Source: GWB1-38-13 sp964608405 (lineage in GTDB: Bacteria > Patescibacteriota > Microgenomatia > UBA8517). From it: a stretch of DNA of 32,328 bases. The notes beneath the pieces were generated by a model. That model ran no database searches, was not told the DNA's origin, and saw only the letters and a list, made by a program, of their open reading frames with translations. The position numbers and the translations under genes were made by a program. This document shows positions 1-6,790 of the stretch, piece by piece (the stretch's first letter is position 1; each line of letters opens with the position of its first letter). Location: assembly GCA_964608405.1 (NCBI GenBank), contig CAZSNC010000006.1, positions 1-32,328 on the forward strand, written 5' to 3'.

Positions 1-80
1 TACGAATCATGTCTGCCCGCTATTCTAAAGGGCTGTAATTGTGAAGTCAATTAATATCTATAAACAAAATATTTATGCTA

Positions 81-111
81 TTGACATAATATTACAAATA
101 ATCAATATAAT
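81..111 (+). promoter_or_regulatory. Promoter of the M23 peptidase gene, probably leaderless
   Basis: A consensus -35 TTGACA lies at 81-86 and a consensus -10 TATAAT at 106-111. The 19-base spacing is longer than the ideal 17. The start codon is at 117, five bases after the -10, so transcription would begin at or next to the ATG and leave no room for a ribosome binding site. The boxes are seen; the leaderless reading is inference. Confidence 0.55.
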
Positions 112-116
112 TAAAA

Positions 117-1613
117 ATGAACAATATTATTAATTTACTAAAAAAAGTATTTCTAATTGTTCATATGTATTTTCTGTTCTCCTTACTGTTTCCCAATTAT
201 TCATCAGCCACAGGTTTATACTACTTTGAAGATTTTTCTGATGGTATTGCAGAAGGATGGACAACCACATATTCAAATAACTGTCTTAATAATTCCTGGC
301 ATATTGAGGATGGAATGTATGGTTTCAAAGTCTCATCGAACGATATGGTAAACGGTTGTAAAACCTATTCAATCTTAACTTCCCAGCAAATACCGGAGGG
401 TGCAAATTATGTTTATGAATTTGATATGAAATTTCCTAATACTGTATATGCCGATAGGAATTTTTTTATAAAGTATGTTGACATAAATAATTGGTATGAC
501 GTTCATTTATATAATACAATGGTTCACCTTGAAAAGGTATATAACCAGCCTGGTGTAATCGACCCATTTCCTTTAGAGAGTTATAATTTTCAAGCTGGTT
601 CTACTTACCATTTTAAAATATCCGTTTATGACAACATTATTATTATAGACATCAATAATGATTTCCATAAAGTATACACAGACTCTTCCCCAATTCTTCA
701 GAACAGATATATTGGATTAAAAGCTAGTACTGGAAATACTACGTCATCGGAAGTATGGTTTGACAATATATCACTATCTATTTACCCTTCTATTGTAAAA
801 TTTAATCTTCCAATCAATTACTCTAACCGAGATAATCCCTCTCAAACTGTATTTCAAAGCGAGTTCTGGAACAAAATGACTGCTTCATTTGATCACAATC
901 GGGAAAGAAAAGTATTCACACCGTTTACGAGAGATAATTATGACATCAAGGACTGTCCAAAAAGCGCTCTGGGTATTACCTGCTATGACGGACACAATGG
1001 AACTGATTTTAGACCATCAGTGCCAAAAGCAAATGAAGATGTCTTTCCAGTAGCGAATGGAAAGATTGTCTATGCATCTGATATCAGCGAGAATGGTAAA
1101 TGCAATTCTGAAAAAAGTGGTTACGGCTGTGTAGTTGTAATGTATCATCCTGATCTTGATGTCTATACTCTTTATGCTCATCTATCAGAAATAAACAAAT
1201 CGGTTGGAGATTCTGTAGTCCCTTATACTGAATCCATAGGAAAGATGGGCAATACAGGTTGCTATCCTTGTGGGGTGCATATCCATTTAGGAACATTAAA
1301 AGATAAAACACCACTAGAAGTCAGAAGTAAAATGAAGAAATCGGATTGGGAAAATTTATTTATGCAGGTTGAACCCAAATCAGATAAAAAAGATAATACG
1401 AATCCGAAACATTATTGCACATATAAAGTACCAAACGGAAACATTCTCACCTTTCAGGATCCATCGGGTTGGAGCAGTGAAACCCAAGAAGATCCCTGGT
1501 CTTTATCTAAGGAACTCGGTGGCTGTTCAACCGACTCCCCATATCTTTGGATAGAAGATATTGGAACAACACATCCGGAAGGAAAATTACCGCGTATATG
1601 GTATTCGGAATAG
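117..1613 (+). CDS. Secreted M23 family metallopeptidase with N-terminal jellyroll-like domain
   Basis: This is a probable extracellular zinc endopeptidase that cleaves peptidoglycan cross-links or peptide bonds. A hydrophobic N-terminal segment (residues 8-26) followed by a small-residue stretch near residue 31 looks like a signal peptide. Residues about 34-222 resemble the beta-sandwich seen in LamG/DUF1080-type carbohydrate-binding domains. Residues about 290-400 form the M23 (LytM) core: His293 and Asp297 (HNGTD), His355 (YAHL) and His388/His390 (HIHLG) match the zinc ligands and catalytic histidines, so the enzyme looks active. The protein has ten cysteines (56, 81, 280, 289, 329, 338, 382, 385, 434, 470), an even number compatible with disulfides outside the cell. 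It stands alone, converging with the methyltransferase gene four bases away. The exact substrate and the C-terminal tail (about 100 residues) are unknown. Confidence 0.85.
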   Translation: MNNIINLLKKVFLIVHMYFLFSLLFPNYSSATGLYYFEDFSDGIAEGWTTTYSNNCLNNSWHIEDGMYGFKVSSNDMVNGCKTYSILTSQQIPEGANYVYEFDMKFPNTVYADRNFFIKYVDINNWYDVHLYNTMVHLEKVYNQPGVIDPFPLESYNFQAGSTYHFKISVYDNIIIIDINNDFHKVYTDSSPILQNRYIGLKASTGNTTSSEVWFDNISLSIYPSIVKFNLPINYSNRDNPSQTVFQSEFWNKMTASFDHNRERKVFTPFTRDNYDIKDCPKSALGITCYDGHNGTDFRPSVPKANEDVFPVANGKIVYASDISENGKCNSEKSGYGCVVVMYHPDLDVYTLYAHLSEINKSVGDSVVPYTESIGKMGNTGCYPCGVHIHLGTLKDKTPLEVRSKMKKSDWENLFMQVEPKSDKKDNTNPKHYCTYKVPNGNILTFQDPSGWSSETQEDPWSLSKELGGCSTDSPYLWIEDIGTTHPEGKLPRIWYSE

Positions 1614-1617
1614 TTAA

Positions 1618-2304
1618 TTAAATTTTTTTGAAAGTGACTTCATTTAAATAAAGAATCTTTTTTGACGCTTTCATAAATTCATCCCTTATCGTCTCCCTTT
1701 CTTCTTTAAAAGGCTTAACTGAATATTCCGAAATCCCTATTTCTGAAAGCATTTGTTCTAATTGGTTTTTTGTAAAACGACTTCTAATCTGCTCCCCTTC
1801 AATAAAAACATTCTCTTCCATTTCAACGGTGTTTGTTTTTAAAAAATTATAATCTTCAACATCATCGGGGGATTTGAAAGCTATATGAGCATTTCCATCC
1901 ACTTTCAATATTCGATATGCTTCTGCCAACAGCGCTCGCGTTTCATTGTAGGGAAAGTAATTAAATCCGATTCTTGAATATACAATATCAACCGACTTAT
2001 CCTTTAGAGGCAGTACTTTCCCGCTAAAATCACATTTTTTTACTATAAGTTTTTTTGATACATTGGATAGCTTTGACAATTGAACTGCGTGTTTAAGGGC
2101 GTAGCTTGATATGTCTAGAATAATTACATTATGACCTTTATCTATAAAATACATAGCATCATATCCCAATCCTCCGGCCAAATCACATATCGTCGAAGAT
2201 CTGGGGAAGTACTTTTCGCAATACTCGGCATATTGTGAATGCCTTTCTAAATCTTGGGGAATGTTTTTGTGTATCTCGTCCCACCTCGAAGAATCATTGA
2301 TCAT
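1618..2304 (-). CDS. Class I SAM-dependent methyltransferase, substrate unknown
   Basis: The 228-residue protein has the Rossmann-fold methyltransferase pattern. Motif I is DLAGGLGYDA at residues 41-50, an acidic residue closing the second strand follows in VIILDIS, and a VDIVYSRIGFNYF segment matches the motif IV region of Methyltransf_11-type enzymes. The fold therefore binds S-adenosylmethionine; the acceptor (small molecule, lipid, protein or RNA) cannot be told from sequence. The gene sits between tRNA-Val and the M23 peptidase and shows no obvious functional link to either. A GATAAT box lies 9 bases before the ATG, with only a weak -35, and no Shine-Dalgarno motif is present. Confidence 0.8.
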   Translation of the reverse strand: MINDSSRWDEIHKNIPQDLERHSQYAEYCEKYFPRSSTICDLAGGLGYDAMYFIDKGHNVIILDISSYALKHAVQLSKLSNVSKKLIVKKCDFSGKVLPLKDKSVDIVYSRIGFNYFPYNETRALLAEAYRILKVDGNAHIAFKSPDDVEDYNFLKTNTVEMEENVFIEGEQIRSRFTKNQLEQMLSEIGISEYSVKPFKEERETIRDEFMKASKKILYLNEVTFKKI

Positions 2305-2366
2305 ACCAGCTTAATTATCAACAACAATTCAATTCCGTGCAATAGGCTTTTTGTACAACAAAAATG

Positions 2367-2440
2367 TGGTCGATGCAGGATTCGAACCTGCGACCTTTCG
2401 AATGTGAATCGAACGCTCTAACCAACTGAGCTAATCGACC
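2367..2440 (-). tRNA. tRNA-Val (anticodon CAC)
   Basis: On the minus strand a full cloverleaf can be drawn. The acceptor stem GGTCGAT pairs with ATCGACC, the D stem is GCTC/GAGC, the anticodon stem is TTCGA/TCGAA with loop TTCACAT, and the T arm is GCAGG-TTCGAAT-CCTGC. The discriminator base is A. Loop positions 34-36 read CAC, which decodes the valine codon GUG. The 3' CCA is not encoded (the genome continues CAT), so it must be added after transcription. Confidence 0.95.
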
Positions 2441-2461
2441 AAAAGCATTTATTAAACTTAA

Positions 2462-2491
2462 ATTCTAACATCAACCATTATCCTACAACAA
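2462..2491 (-). promoter_or_regulatory. Possible promoter of tRNA-Val
   Basis: On the minus strand TTGTTG (2486-2491) is followed after 18 bases by TAGAAT (2462-2467), which ends 21 bases before the tRNA 5' end. Both boxes are imperfect. The region is shared with the divergent guaB promoter on the plus strand. Confidence 0.35.
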
Positions 2492-2492
2492 G

Positions 2493-2521
2493 TTGACACA
2501 CAAAACATTCTGCATTAGATT
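2493..2521 (+). promoter_or_regulatory. Promoter of the IMPDH-like gene
   Basis: A consensus -35 TTGACA at 2493-2498 is followed after exactly 17 bases by TAGATT (2516-2521, four of six consensus bases). Predicted transcription starts near 2528, giving a leader of about 12 bases before the ATG at 2540. No Shine-Dalgarno motif is present in that leader. Confidence 0.5.
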
Positions 2522-2539
2522 AATATTTGGGTTTAAAAA

Positions 2540-3595
2540 ATGATATACAATATTCCACTCGGATTATCTTACGATGATGTACTTTTAGTACCAAGATATT
2601 CGACAATCGAAAGTCGACAGGATATTGATCTTCGCACACAAATTACTCCAAAGCTCAAATTAAAAATTCCTCTTATAAGTATCAATATGTCTGATGTTAC
2701 AGGTGTTGATATGGCTGTTTCTCTGGGAAAACTGGGGGGGGTGGGGTTACTTCCGAGGTTTATCACAATCGAATCTCAAGCCGATATGGTTTCGAGGGTT
2801 AAAAAGGCAGGTGTCTTTGCAGTTCCTGCAATCGGAATTCGCGACGGTTATCTTGATAACGTTCAAACACTTCTTAACGCAGGTGCGGATGCTGTAACAA
2901 TAGATGTGGCCCACGGACATTTAAAAAAGTGTTTGGATGCAACAATGACGATTAAAAAAACTTTTAGAAATCTAGATGTAATCTCAGGAGTTGTGGCTAC
3001 ATACGAAGCCGCATCGGATTTATTCAAAGCCGGTGCAGATTCGGTAAGAGTTGGTGTTGGTCCGGGAACTATTTGTATAACAAGAATTGTGACGGGTTTT
3101 GGTGTACCACAAATTACTGCAGTCCTGGAAGCTTCCCGAGCAGCCAAAAGGTATAAAAAAACAATAATTTGTGACGGAGGTACAAAAAACTCCGGTGATA
3201 TTGTCAAAGGTTTGGCCGCAGGAGCATCGGCAGTTGTTGCTGGAAGTCAATTCGCAGGATGTAATGAAGCTCCCGGAAAAATTGTCACAATTGACGGTAA
3301 AAAATATAAAACATATAATGCCTCCACCTCCGTTCCCGAGAAATTGAAGCAATTAAAAAATAATAAGATTTCCAAAAAAAGTGTGAAACATATCGAGGGG
3401 GTTGAGAGTGTTGTTGCCTGCAAAGGCCCTGTGTCCGACGTTGTTGAAAATCTGTTGGCAGGAGTGAGATCTGGATTTTCCTATGCAGGAGCCAGAGACA
3501 TTTATGAACTCTGGAGAAAAGCAAAATTCATCAGGGTATCAAGTGCGGGCAGAAAAGAAAACGGAGCACACGATGTCATCACTTCTTTTAGTTGA
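2540..3595 (+). CDS. guaB: IMP dehydrogenase/GMP reductase family protein without CBS domains
   Basis: This TIM-barrel oxidoreductase belongs to the family that makes XMP from IMP (IMPDH) or IMP from GMP (GMPR). The catalytic loop GPGTICITR carries the nucleophile Cys179, followed by GFGVPQ. DVAHGH at 122-127, CDGGTKNSGD at 211-220 and a C-terminal AHDV-type ending point to IMPDH rather than GMPR. At 351 residues it lacks the paired CBS regulatory domains that normally interrupt the barrel. Key positions differ: no Arg-Tyr pair is visible in the flap (residues about 262-290), SGVVATYE has Val where IMPDH usually has Asn, and NMSDVTG replaces the usual MDTVTE. It looks like a divergent, CBS-less clade. 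The guaB symbol is the best guess, but GMP reductase activity is not excluded. Confidence 0.8.
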   Translation: MIYNIPLGLSYDDVLLVPRYSTIESRQDIDLRTQITPKLKLKIPLISINMSDVTGVDMAVSLGKLGGVGLLPRFITIESQADMVSRVKKAGVFAVPAIGIRDGYLDNVQTLLNAGADAVTIDVAHGHLKKCLDATMTIKKTFRNLDVISGVVATYEAASDLFKAGADSVRVGVGPGTICITRIVTGFGVPQITAVLEASRAAKRYKKTIICDGGTKNSGDIVKGLAAGASAVVAGSQFAGCNEAPGKIVTIDGKKYKTYNASTSVPEKLKQLKNNKISKKSVKHIEGVESVVACKGPVSDVVENLLAGVRSGFSYAGARDIYELWRKAKFIRVSSAGRKENGAHDVITSFS

Positions 3596-3598
3596 TAA

Positions 3599-3628
3599 TT
3601 GTAAATACCTACCCTTTCTGAATATAAT
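3599..3628 (+). promoter_or_regulatory. Promoter of lepB, probably leaderless
   Basis: TTGTAA (3599-3604) is followed after 18 bases by a perfect TATAAT (3623-3628). The ATG of lepB begins at 3635, six bases after the -10, so transcription should start at or within one or two bases of the start codon. Confidence 0.55.
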
Positions 3629-3634
3629 GACTAA

Positions 3635-4204
3635 ATGATTATTAAACGATTGGGAGATTTCTTTTTGGATCTATTGGAAGTATTTGTAACATCTTTTGCG
3701 ATATTTCTTTTCGTTTACCTTTTGGTTCTTCAACCGCATAAAATACGGGGTAGTTCAATGGAACCAAACTATCATGACAGCGAATATCTCCTTACCGACA
3801 AACTAACATACAGATTTAAAGAACCCGAGCGGGGTGATGTTGTAGTGTTTACTCCTCCCGTTGCACCAGACGAGGAATATATAAAAAGAATAATCGGTCT
3901 TCCTGGTGAAACCATCTCTATTAAAGATGGAAAATATTTCATAAACGGTCAAAAACTGATCGAGAATTATATTCCTGATGATATTTATACAAAAGGAAAC
4001 ATGTTTTTACAAAACGACAAAGATGTTGTAGTACCTGAAAATTCTTATTTTCTGTCCGGTGATAATCGGGAAGCATCATCTGATTCCAGATATTGGGGGT
4101 TTGTTACAAAAGATAAAATTACAGGTAAAGCCTGGTTTATATATTGGCCGCCCAAGTCGGTTGGTATTGTAAAATCGGTAGTCTTTAGTCTTGCGGGGAT
4201 GTAA
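3635..4204 (+). CDS. lepB: Signal peptidase I
   Basis: This membrane-bound serine protease removes signal peptides from exported proteins. An N-terminal transmembrane helix lies at about residues 12-32. The catalytic serine is Ser41 in GSSMEP and the general-base lysine is Lys84 in YIKRIIGLPG. The box D/E region appears as GDNREASSDSRYWG near residues 138-151. At 189 residues it has the compact length typical of Gram-positive-type enzymes with one membrane anchor. It would process the nearby secreted M23 peptidase among others. Its 3' end overlaps the convergent parB by 20 bases. Confidence 0.95.
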   Translation: MIIKRLGDFFLDLLEVFVTSFAIFLFVYLLVLQPHKIRGSSMEPNYHDSEYLLTDKLTYRFKEPERGDVVVFTPPVAPDEEYIKRIIGLPGETISIKDGKYFINGQKLIENYIPDDIYTKGNMFLQNDKDVVVPENSYFLSGDNREASSDSRYWGFVTKDKITGKAWFIYWPPKSVGIVKSVVFSLAGM

Positions 4205-5057
4205 TTTTCATTACTGCTTTGTAAAGCTTCTGAAGTCTTTTTTCCGTTTCATCAAGATTTCCCTTAAATATAAACTGGATTCTCGTTTCTCTTTGTGAAC
4301 GAATAAGCTTCACAAGTGAAGATTTTTTCTTTTTTGCCCCATCATCCTGTGCATTAAAAAACTTCTGCGTCATATCATCTTGCATACGATCAATGTCATC
4401 TGAAACAACATGCATAATAATCTTTCCAGCACTGGTGCGATCCATATCCTGATTGGACTTAGCTTTCATTCTACGAGCCAGCTCTTCTGCCCTTCTTACA
4501 GACCCTGATTCTTTAAGGATTATCTTGTAGGCTTCAACCATCAGATCGGGGTCGTCAATGGCCGCCAGAGCCCTTGCATGACCTTCTGTAATAAGACCAG
4601 AAAGCAATCCGTCTTTCAGGGCATCTGGAAGAGTCAATAGCCTAATGGAGTTGGACACAAATGCAACGGATTTTCCAATTCTAACCGCGATCTCAGACGA
4701 AGATAACGAAAATTCTGTCATTAACCTTTCAAACCCTTTAGCCCTATCAAGCGCATTAAGATCAATTCGTTGCACATTTTCAACCAAAGCCATTTCAAGC
4801 ATTCCCTTTGGAGACGTTTCTCTAATAATTGCCGGAACGTGTGTAAGGCCGGCCAGTCTTGATGCGCGCCATCTTCTCTCACCCGCGATAATTTGATATC
4901 CCGCCGGGGTTTTTGCTACAACAAGGGGTTCTAATATACCGTGTTCCTTAATAGAGTCAACTAAATCAACCAAGCTTTCCGGAGTTATTGAACCTCTCGG
5001 TTGCAGAGGATTGGGCTGTAACTGATCTATTGGAATCTGTACTACTTCATCTACCAT
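4185..5057 (-). CDS. parB: ParB/Spo0J family chromosome partitioning protein
   Basis: ParB binds parS sites and spreads as a CTP-dependent clamp to help segregate the chromosome. The N-terminal CTP-binding domain shows box I as AGERRWRA (residues 58-65) and box II as ENVQR (93-97). A helix-turn-helix DNA-binding region follows at about 113-140 (SEIAVRIGKSVAFVSNSIRL). The C-terminal part (about 225-290) is rich in Lys and Arg and ends in a helix likely to dimerise. The length (290 aa) is normal. No parA lies beside it, and I found no perfect parS-like 16-mer by eye. It follows rpmA by 15 bases and is probably co-transcribed with it. Confidence 0.92.
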   Translation of the reverse strand: MVDEVVQIPIDQLQPNPLQPRGSITPESLVDLVDSIKEHGILEPLVVAKTPAGYQIIAGERRWRASRLAGLTHVPAIIRETSPKGMLEMALVENVQRIDLNALDRAKGFERLMTEFSLSSSEIAVRIGKSVAFVSNSIRLLTLPDALKDGLLSGLITEGHARALAAIDDPDLMVEAYKIILKESGSVRRAEELARRMKAKSNQDMDRTSAGKIIMHVVSDDIDRMQDDMTQKFFNAQDDGAKKKKSSLVKLIRSQRETRIQFIFKGNLDETEKRLQKLYKAVMKITSPQD

Positions 5058-5072
5058 AAAATGAAAATATTT

Positions 5073-5321
5073 CTATTTCAGAACATTAATCACTTTTCTT
5101 CCTAATTTCGTTGTAAATTTAACAGTTCCTTCATTTACGGCAAATACCGTATGATCTTTTCCAACTCTTACACCTTTACCCGCAAGAAATTTTGTACCTC
5201 TTTGTTTTATAATCACACTTCCCGCCTTCACTTTTTCACCATCATGCACTTTGACACCCAAATACTTTGGCCTGGGTCTTTTTTGCTGAATTAGTTTTCC
5301 GCCCTGTTTCTTTGACGACAT
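5073..5321 (-). CDS. rpmA: 50S ribosomal protein L27
   Basis: L27 is a bacterial large-subunit protein whose N-terminus reaches towards the peptidyl transferase centre. The 82-residue sequence has the family pattern: a basic start (SSKKQGGK), LGVK at 21-24, IIKQRGTKF and AGKGVRVGKDHTVFA. The residues after the start differ from the common AHKKAGG form but keep KK-GG. It follows rplU (L21) after 64 bases, the usual L21-L27 pairing, yet has its own strong promoter just before its start codon. Confidence 0.96.
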   Translation of the reverse strand: MSSKKQGGKLIQQKRPRPKYLGVKVHDGEKVKAGSVIIKQRGTKFLAGKGVRVGKDHTVFAVNEGTVKFTTKLGRKVINVLK

Positions 5322-5326
5322 ACATC

Positions 5327-5355
5327 AATATAGATAATATTTTCACGGTTGTCAA
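5327..5355 (-). promoter_or_regulatory. Promoter of rpmA, consensus and leaderless
   Basis: On the minus strand TTGACA (5350-5355) is followed after exactly 17 bases by TATATT (5327-5332). The ATG of rpmA begins at 5321, five bases after the -10, so the mRNA should start at the start codon. Upstream of the -35, 5358-5385 is almost pure A/T and contains inverted CTATATA/TATATAG arms, which could act as an UP element. Confidence 0.7.
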
Positions 5356-5385
5356 GACTATATATTATGATATATATCTATATAG

Positions 5386-5685
5386 TTAGACTGTAATTTT
5401 TTCTATTAATATTGGGGAATATTGTGCTCGAAAACCAATATGTTTTCGAAATCTTGATTTTCCCTTATATTTAAAAACATCTATCTTTTCGCCTTTAACG
5501 TCTGCTTCTTTCTTAAATGATACTTTTGCCTTCTCTAAATAAGGCTTACCGATAAGAGTCTTTTCTTCTCCGACATACAAAAGAACCTGGATATCAACAT
5601 CTTTCTCAAACCGATCAACCAGCAGTTTTGATCCTTCGGAAACTTTATACTGTTTTCCACCGACTTTTATTATTGCGTAATTCAT
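5386..5685 (-). CDS. rplU: 50S ribosomal protein L21
   Basis: L21 binds 23S rRNA in the large subunit. The 99-residue protein opens with the family hallmark YAIIKVGGKQYKVSEG. It also has the conserved end region FKYKGKSRFRKHIGFRAQYS, matching the K-rich KxRRKxGHRQ motif of L21, although the His/Gln pattern is altered. It precedes rpmA in the standard order and has its own promoter 11 bases upstream of the ATG. Confidence 0.96.
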   Translation of the reverse strand: MNYAIIKVGGKQYKVSEGSKLLVDRFEKDVDIQVLLYVGEEKTLIGKPYLEKAKVSFKKEADVKGEKIDVFKYKGKSRFRKHIGFRAQYSPILIEKITV

Positions 5686-5696
5686 ACAACATTCGT

Positions 5697-5725
5697 ATTT
5701 TAACTGTAAAATTAAATTATCTCAA
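5697..5725 (-). promoter_or_regulatory. Promoter of rplU
   Basis: On the minus strand TTGAGA (5720-5725) is followed after 17 bases by TAAAAT (5697-5702). The -10 ends 11 bases before the rplU ATG, so the leader would be only about 4-5 bases. It lies in the 46-base gap after rodA. Confidence 0.5.
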
Positions 5726-5731
5726 TAGTAA

Positions 5732-6781
5732 TTATTTACTTCCACTTAGAACCAAAGCCATCGATAGCATTGATGAAAGAAGTGAAGACCCACCGGCAGA
5801 CACAAAGGGCAAGGGTAGTCCCGTTATCGGCAGAATTCCTATATTCATTCCTATATTAATAATTGTTTCAACTAAAAATACTACAACTACTCCTATTGTG
5901 AATAGTTTGTAAACACCGTCACCGCTTACAAAGGCTTTCTTCAACATGCGGTAAAACAAGAAATACAATAGAGCAAGAACTGTAAAAGATCCAATAAAAC
6001 CCATTTCCTCGGAAATACCGGCAAAAATAAAGTCTGTGTGTTTTTCCGGTAAGTACTCGAGCTGTGTTTGGAAGCCTTTTTTAAATCCTCTACCCAATAA
6101 TCCACCGGAGCCTACCGAAATTATTGACTGAATGGCATTGTATCCCGATCCTTTAGGATCTTCCTTGTGGCCTAGAAATACGGTAATTCTTTCCTTTTGG
6201 TAGGGTTTCATACTAAACCACGTTATAGGTAGAATTATTATTGACAATGCAACTAATATCAAAATCCCCTTTCCCTTAAGAAATTTCGATGCAAATATTG
6301 CCATCAATCCTACAAACGTAATAATCGAAACACCTAAAGACGGCTGGATGGCAATCAATATTACTGGGATAATGCCGGATAATATTATCTTAATAATGTT
6401 ATTTATATTATTGTCCGATTCGGAGACAATTTTCGCATAAAATAGCAGCAGGAACGGTCTTACTATTTCCGACGCCTGAAAGGCGGATCCTCCAATCGAT
6501 ATCCAACGTACGGTTCCTCGTGTGACACTTCCCAAAACCAAGGTCAATATTAAAAGTACAAGACTTAATACATATAAATGAACAGTAAAATACTTCACAA
6601 TCTCGAATCCAATAAGATAGAATACAAAAAATATAAGATAGGATATCCCTACATAAAGATAATACTGTGGAAATATTTCGGGAGATAACGAATTAAGAAT
6701 ATACAAACTTATGAATAGTAAGATAAATATAGTAACAAATATTATCGGGTCCTTTGTAAGAGGCTTGATTAGTAACTTCAC
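5732..6781 (-). CDS. rodA: SEDS peptidoglycan glycosyltransferase RodA
   Basis: RodA polymerises lipid II during cell elongation, working with a class B PBP. The 349-residue protein is mostly membrane helices (about ten). It carries SEDS motifs: VRWISIGGSAFQASE at 91-105, EKHTDFIFAGISEEMGF at 246-262 with the catalytically important Asp250, and PLPFVSAGGSS near 323-333. The motif usually read QPDLG in SEDS proteins is QPSLG here. I call it RodA rather than FtsW because a more canonical FtsW is encoded in the same cluster. The start is GTG, 9 bases after the ileS stop with an in-frame TAA just upstream, so no earlier start is possible. Confidence 0.85.
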   Translation of the reverse strand: MKLLIKPLTKDPIIFVTIFILLFISLYILNSLSPEIFPQYYLYVGISYLIFFVFYLIGFEIVKYFTVHLYVLSLVLLILTLVLGSVTRGTVRWISIGGSAFQASEIVRPFLLLFYAKIVSESDNNINNIIKIILSGIIPVILIAIQPSLGVSIITFVGLMAIFASKFLKGKGILILVALSIIILPITWFSMKPYQKERITVFLGHKEDPKGSGYNAIQSIISVGSGGLLGRGFKKGFQTQLEYLPEKHTDFIFAGISEEMGFIGSFTVLALLYFLFYRMLKKAFVSGDGVYKLFTIGVVVVFLVETIINIGMNIGILPITGLPLPFVSAGGSSLLSSMLSMALVLSGSK

Positions 6782-6790
6782 AATGAATAA

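Noticed and set aside
1..54. Open frame of 17 codons running in from the window edge to a TAA
   Set aside because: Too short to judge, and other frames are equally open there; the tail of a gene outside the window cannot be supported.
2345..2366. TTTTTGT/ACAAAAA inverted repeat after tRNA-Val as a terminator
   Set aside because: The stem is seven weak A/T-rich pairs with a three-base loop and no G/C core, so it is not convincing as an intrinsic terminator.
2863..3352. Long minus-strand frames opposite the guaB-like gene
   Set aside because: They are antisense shadows of a well-conserved gene, with no recognisable domain.
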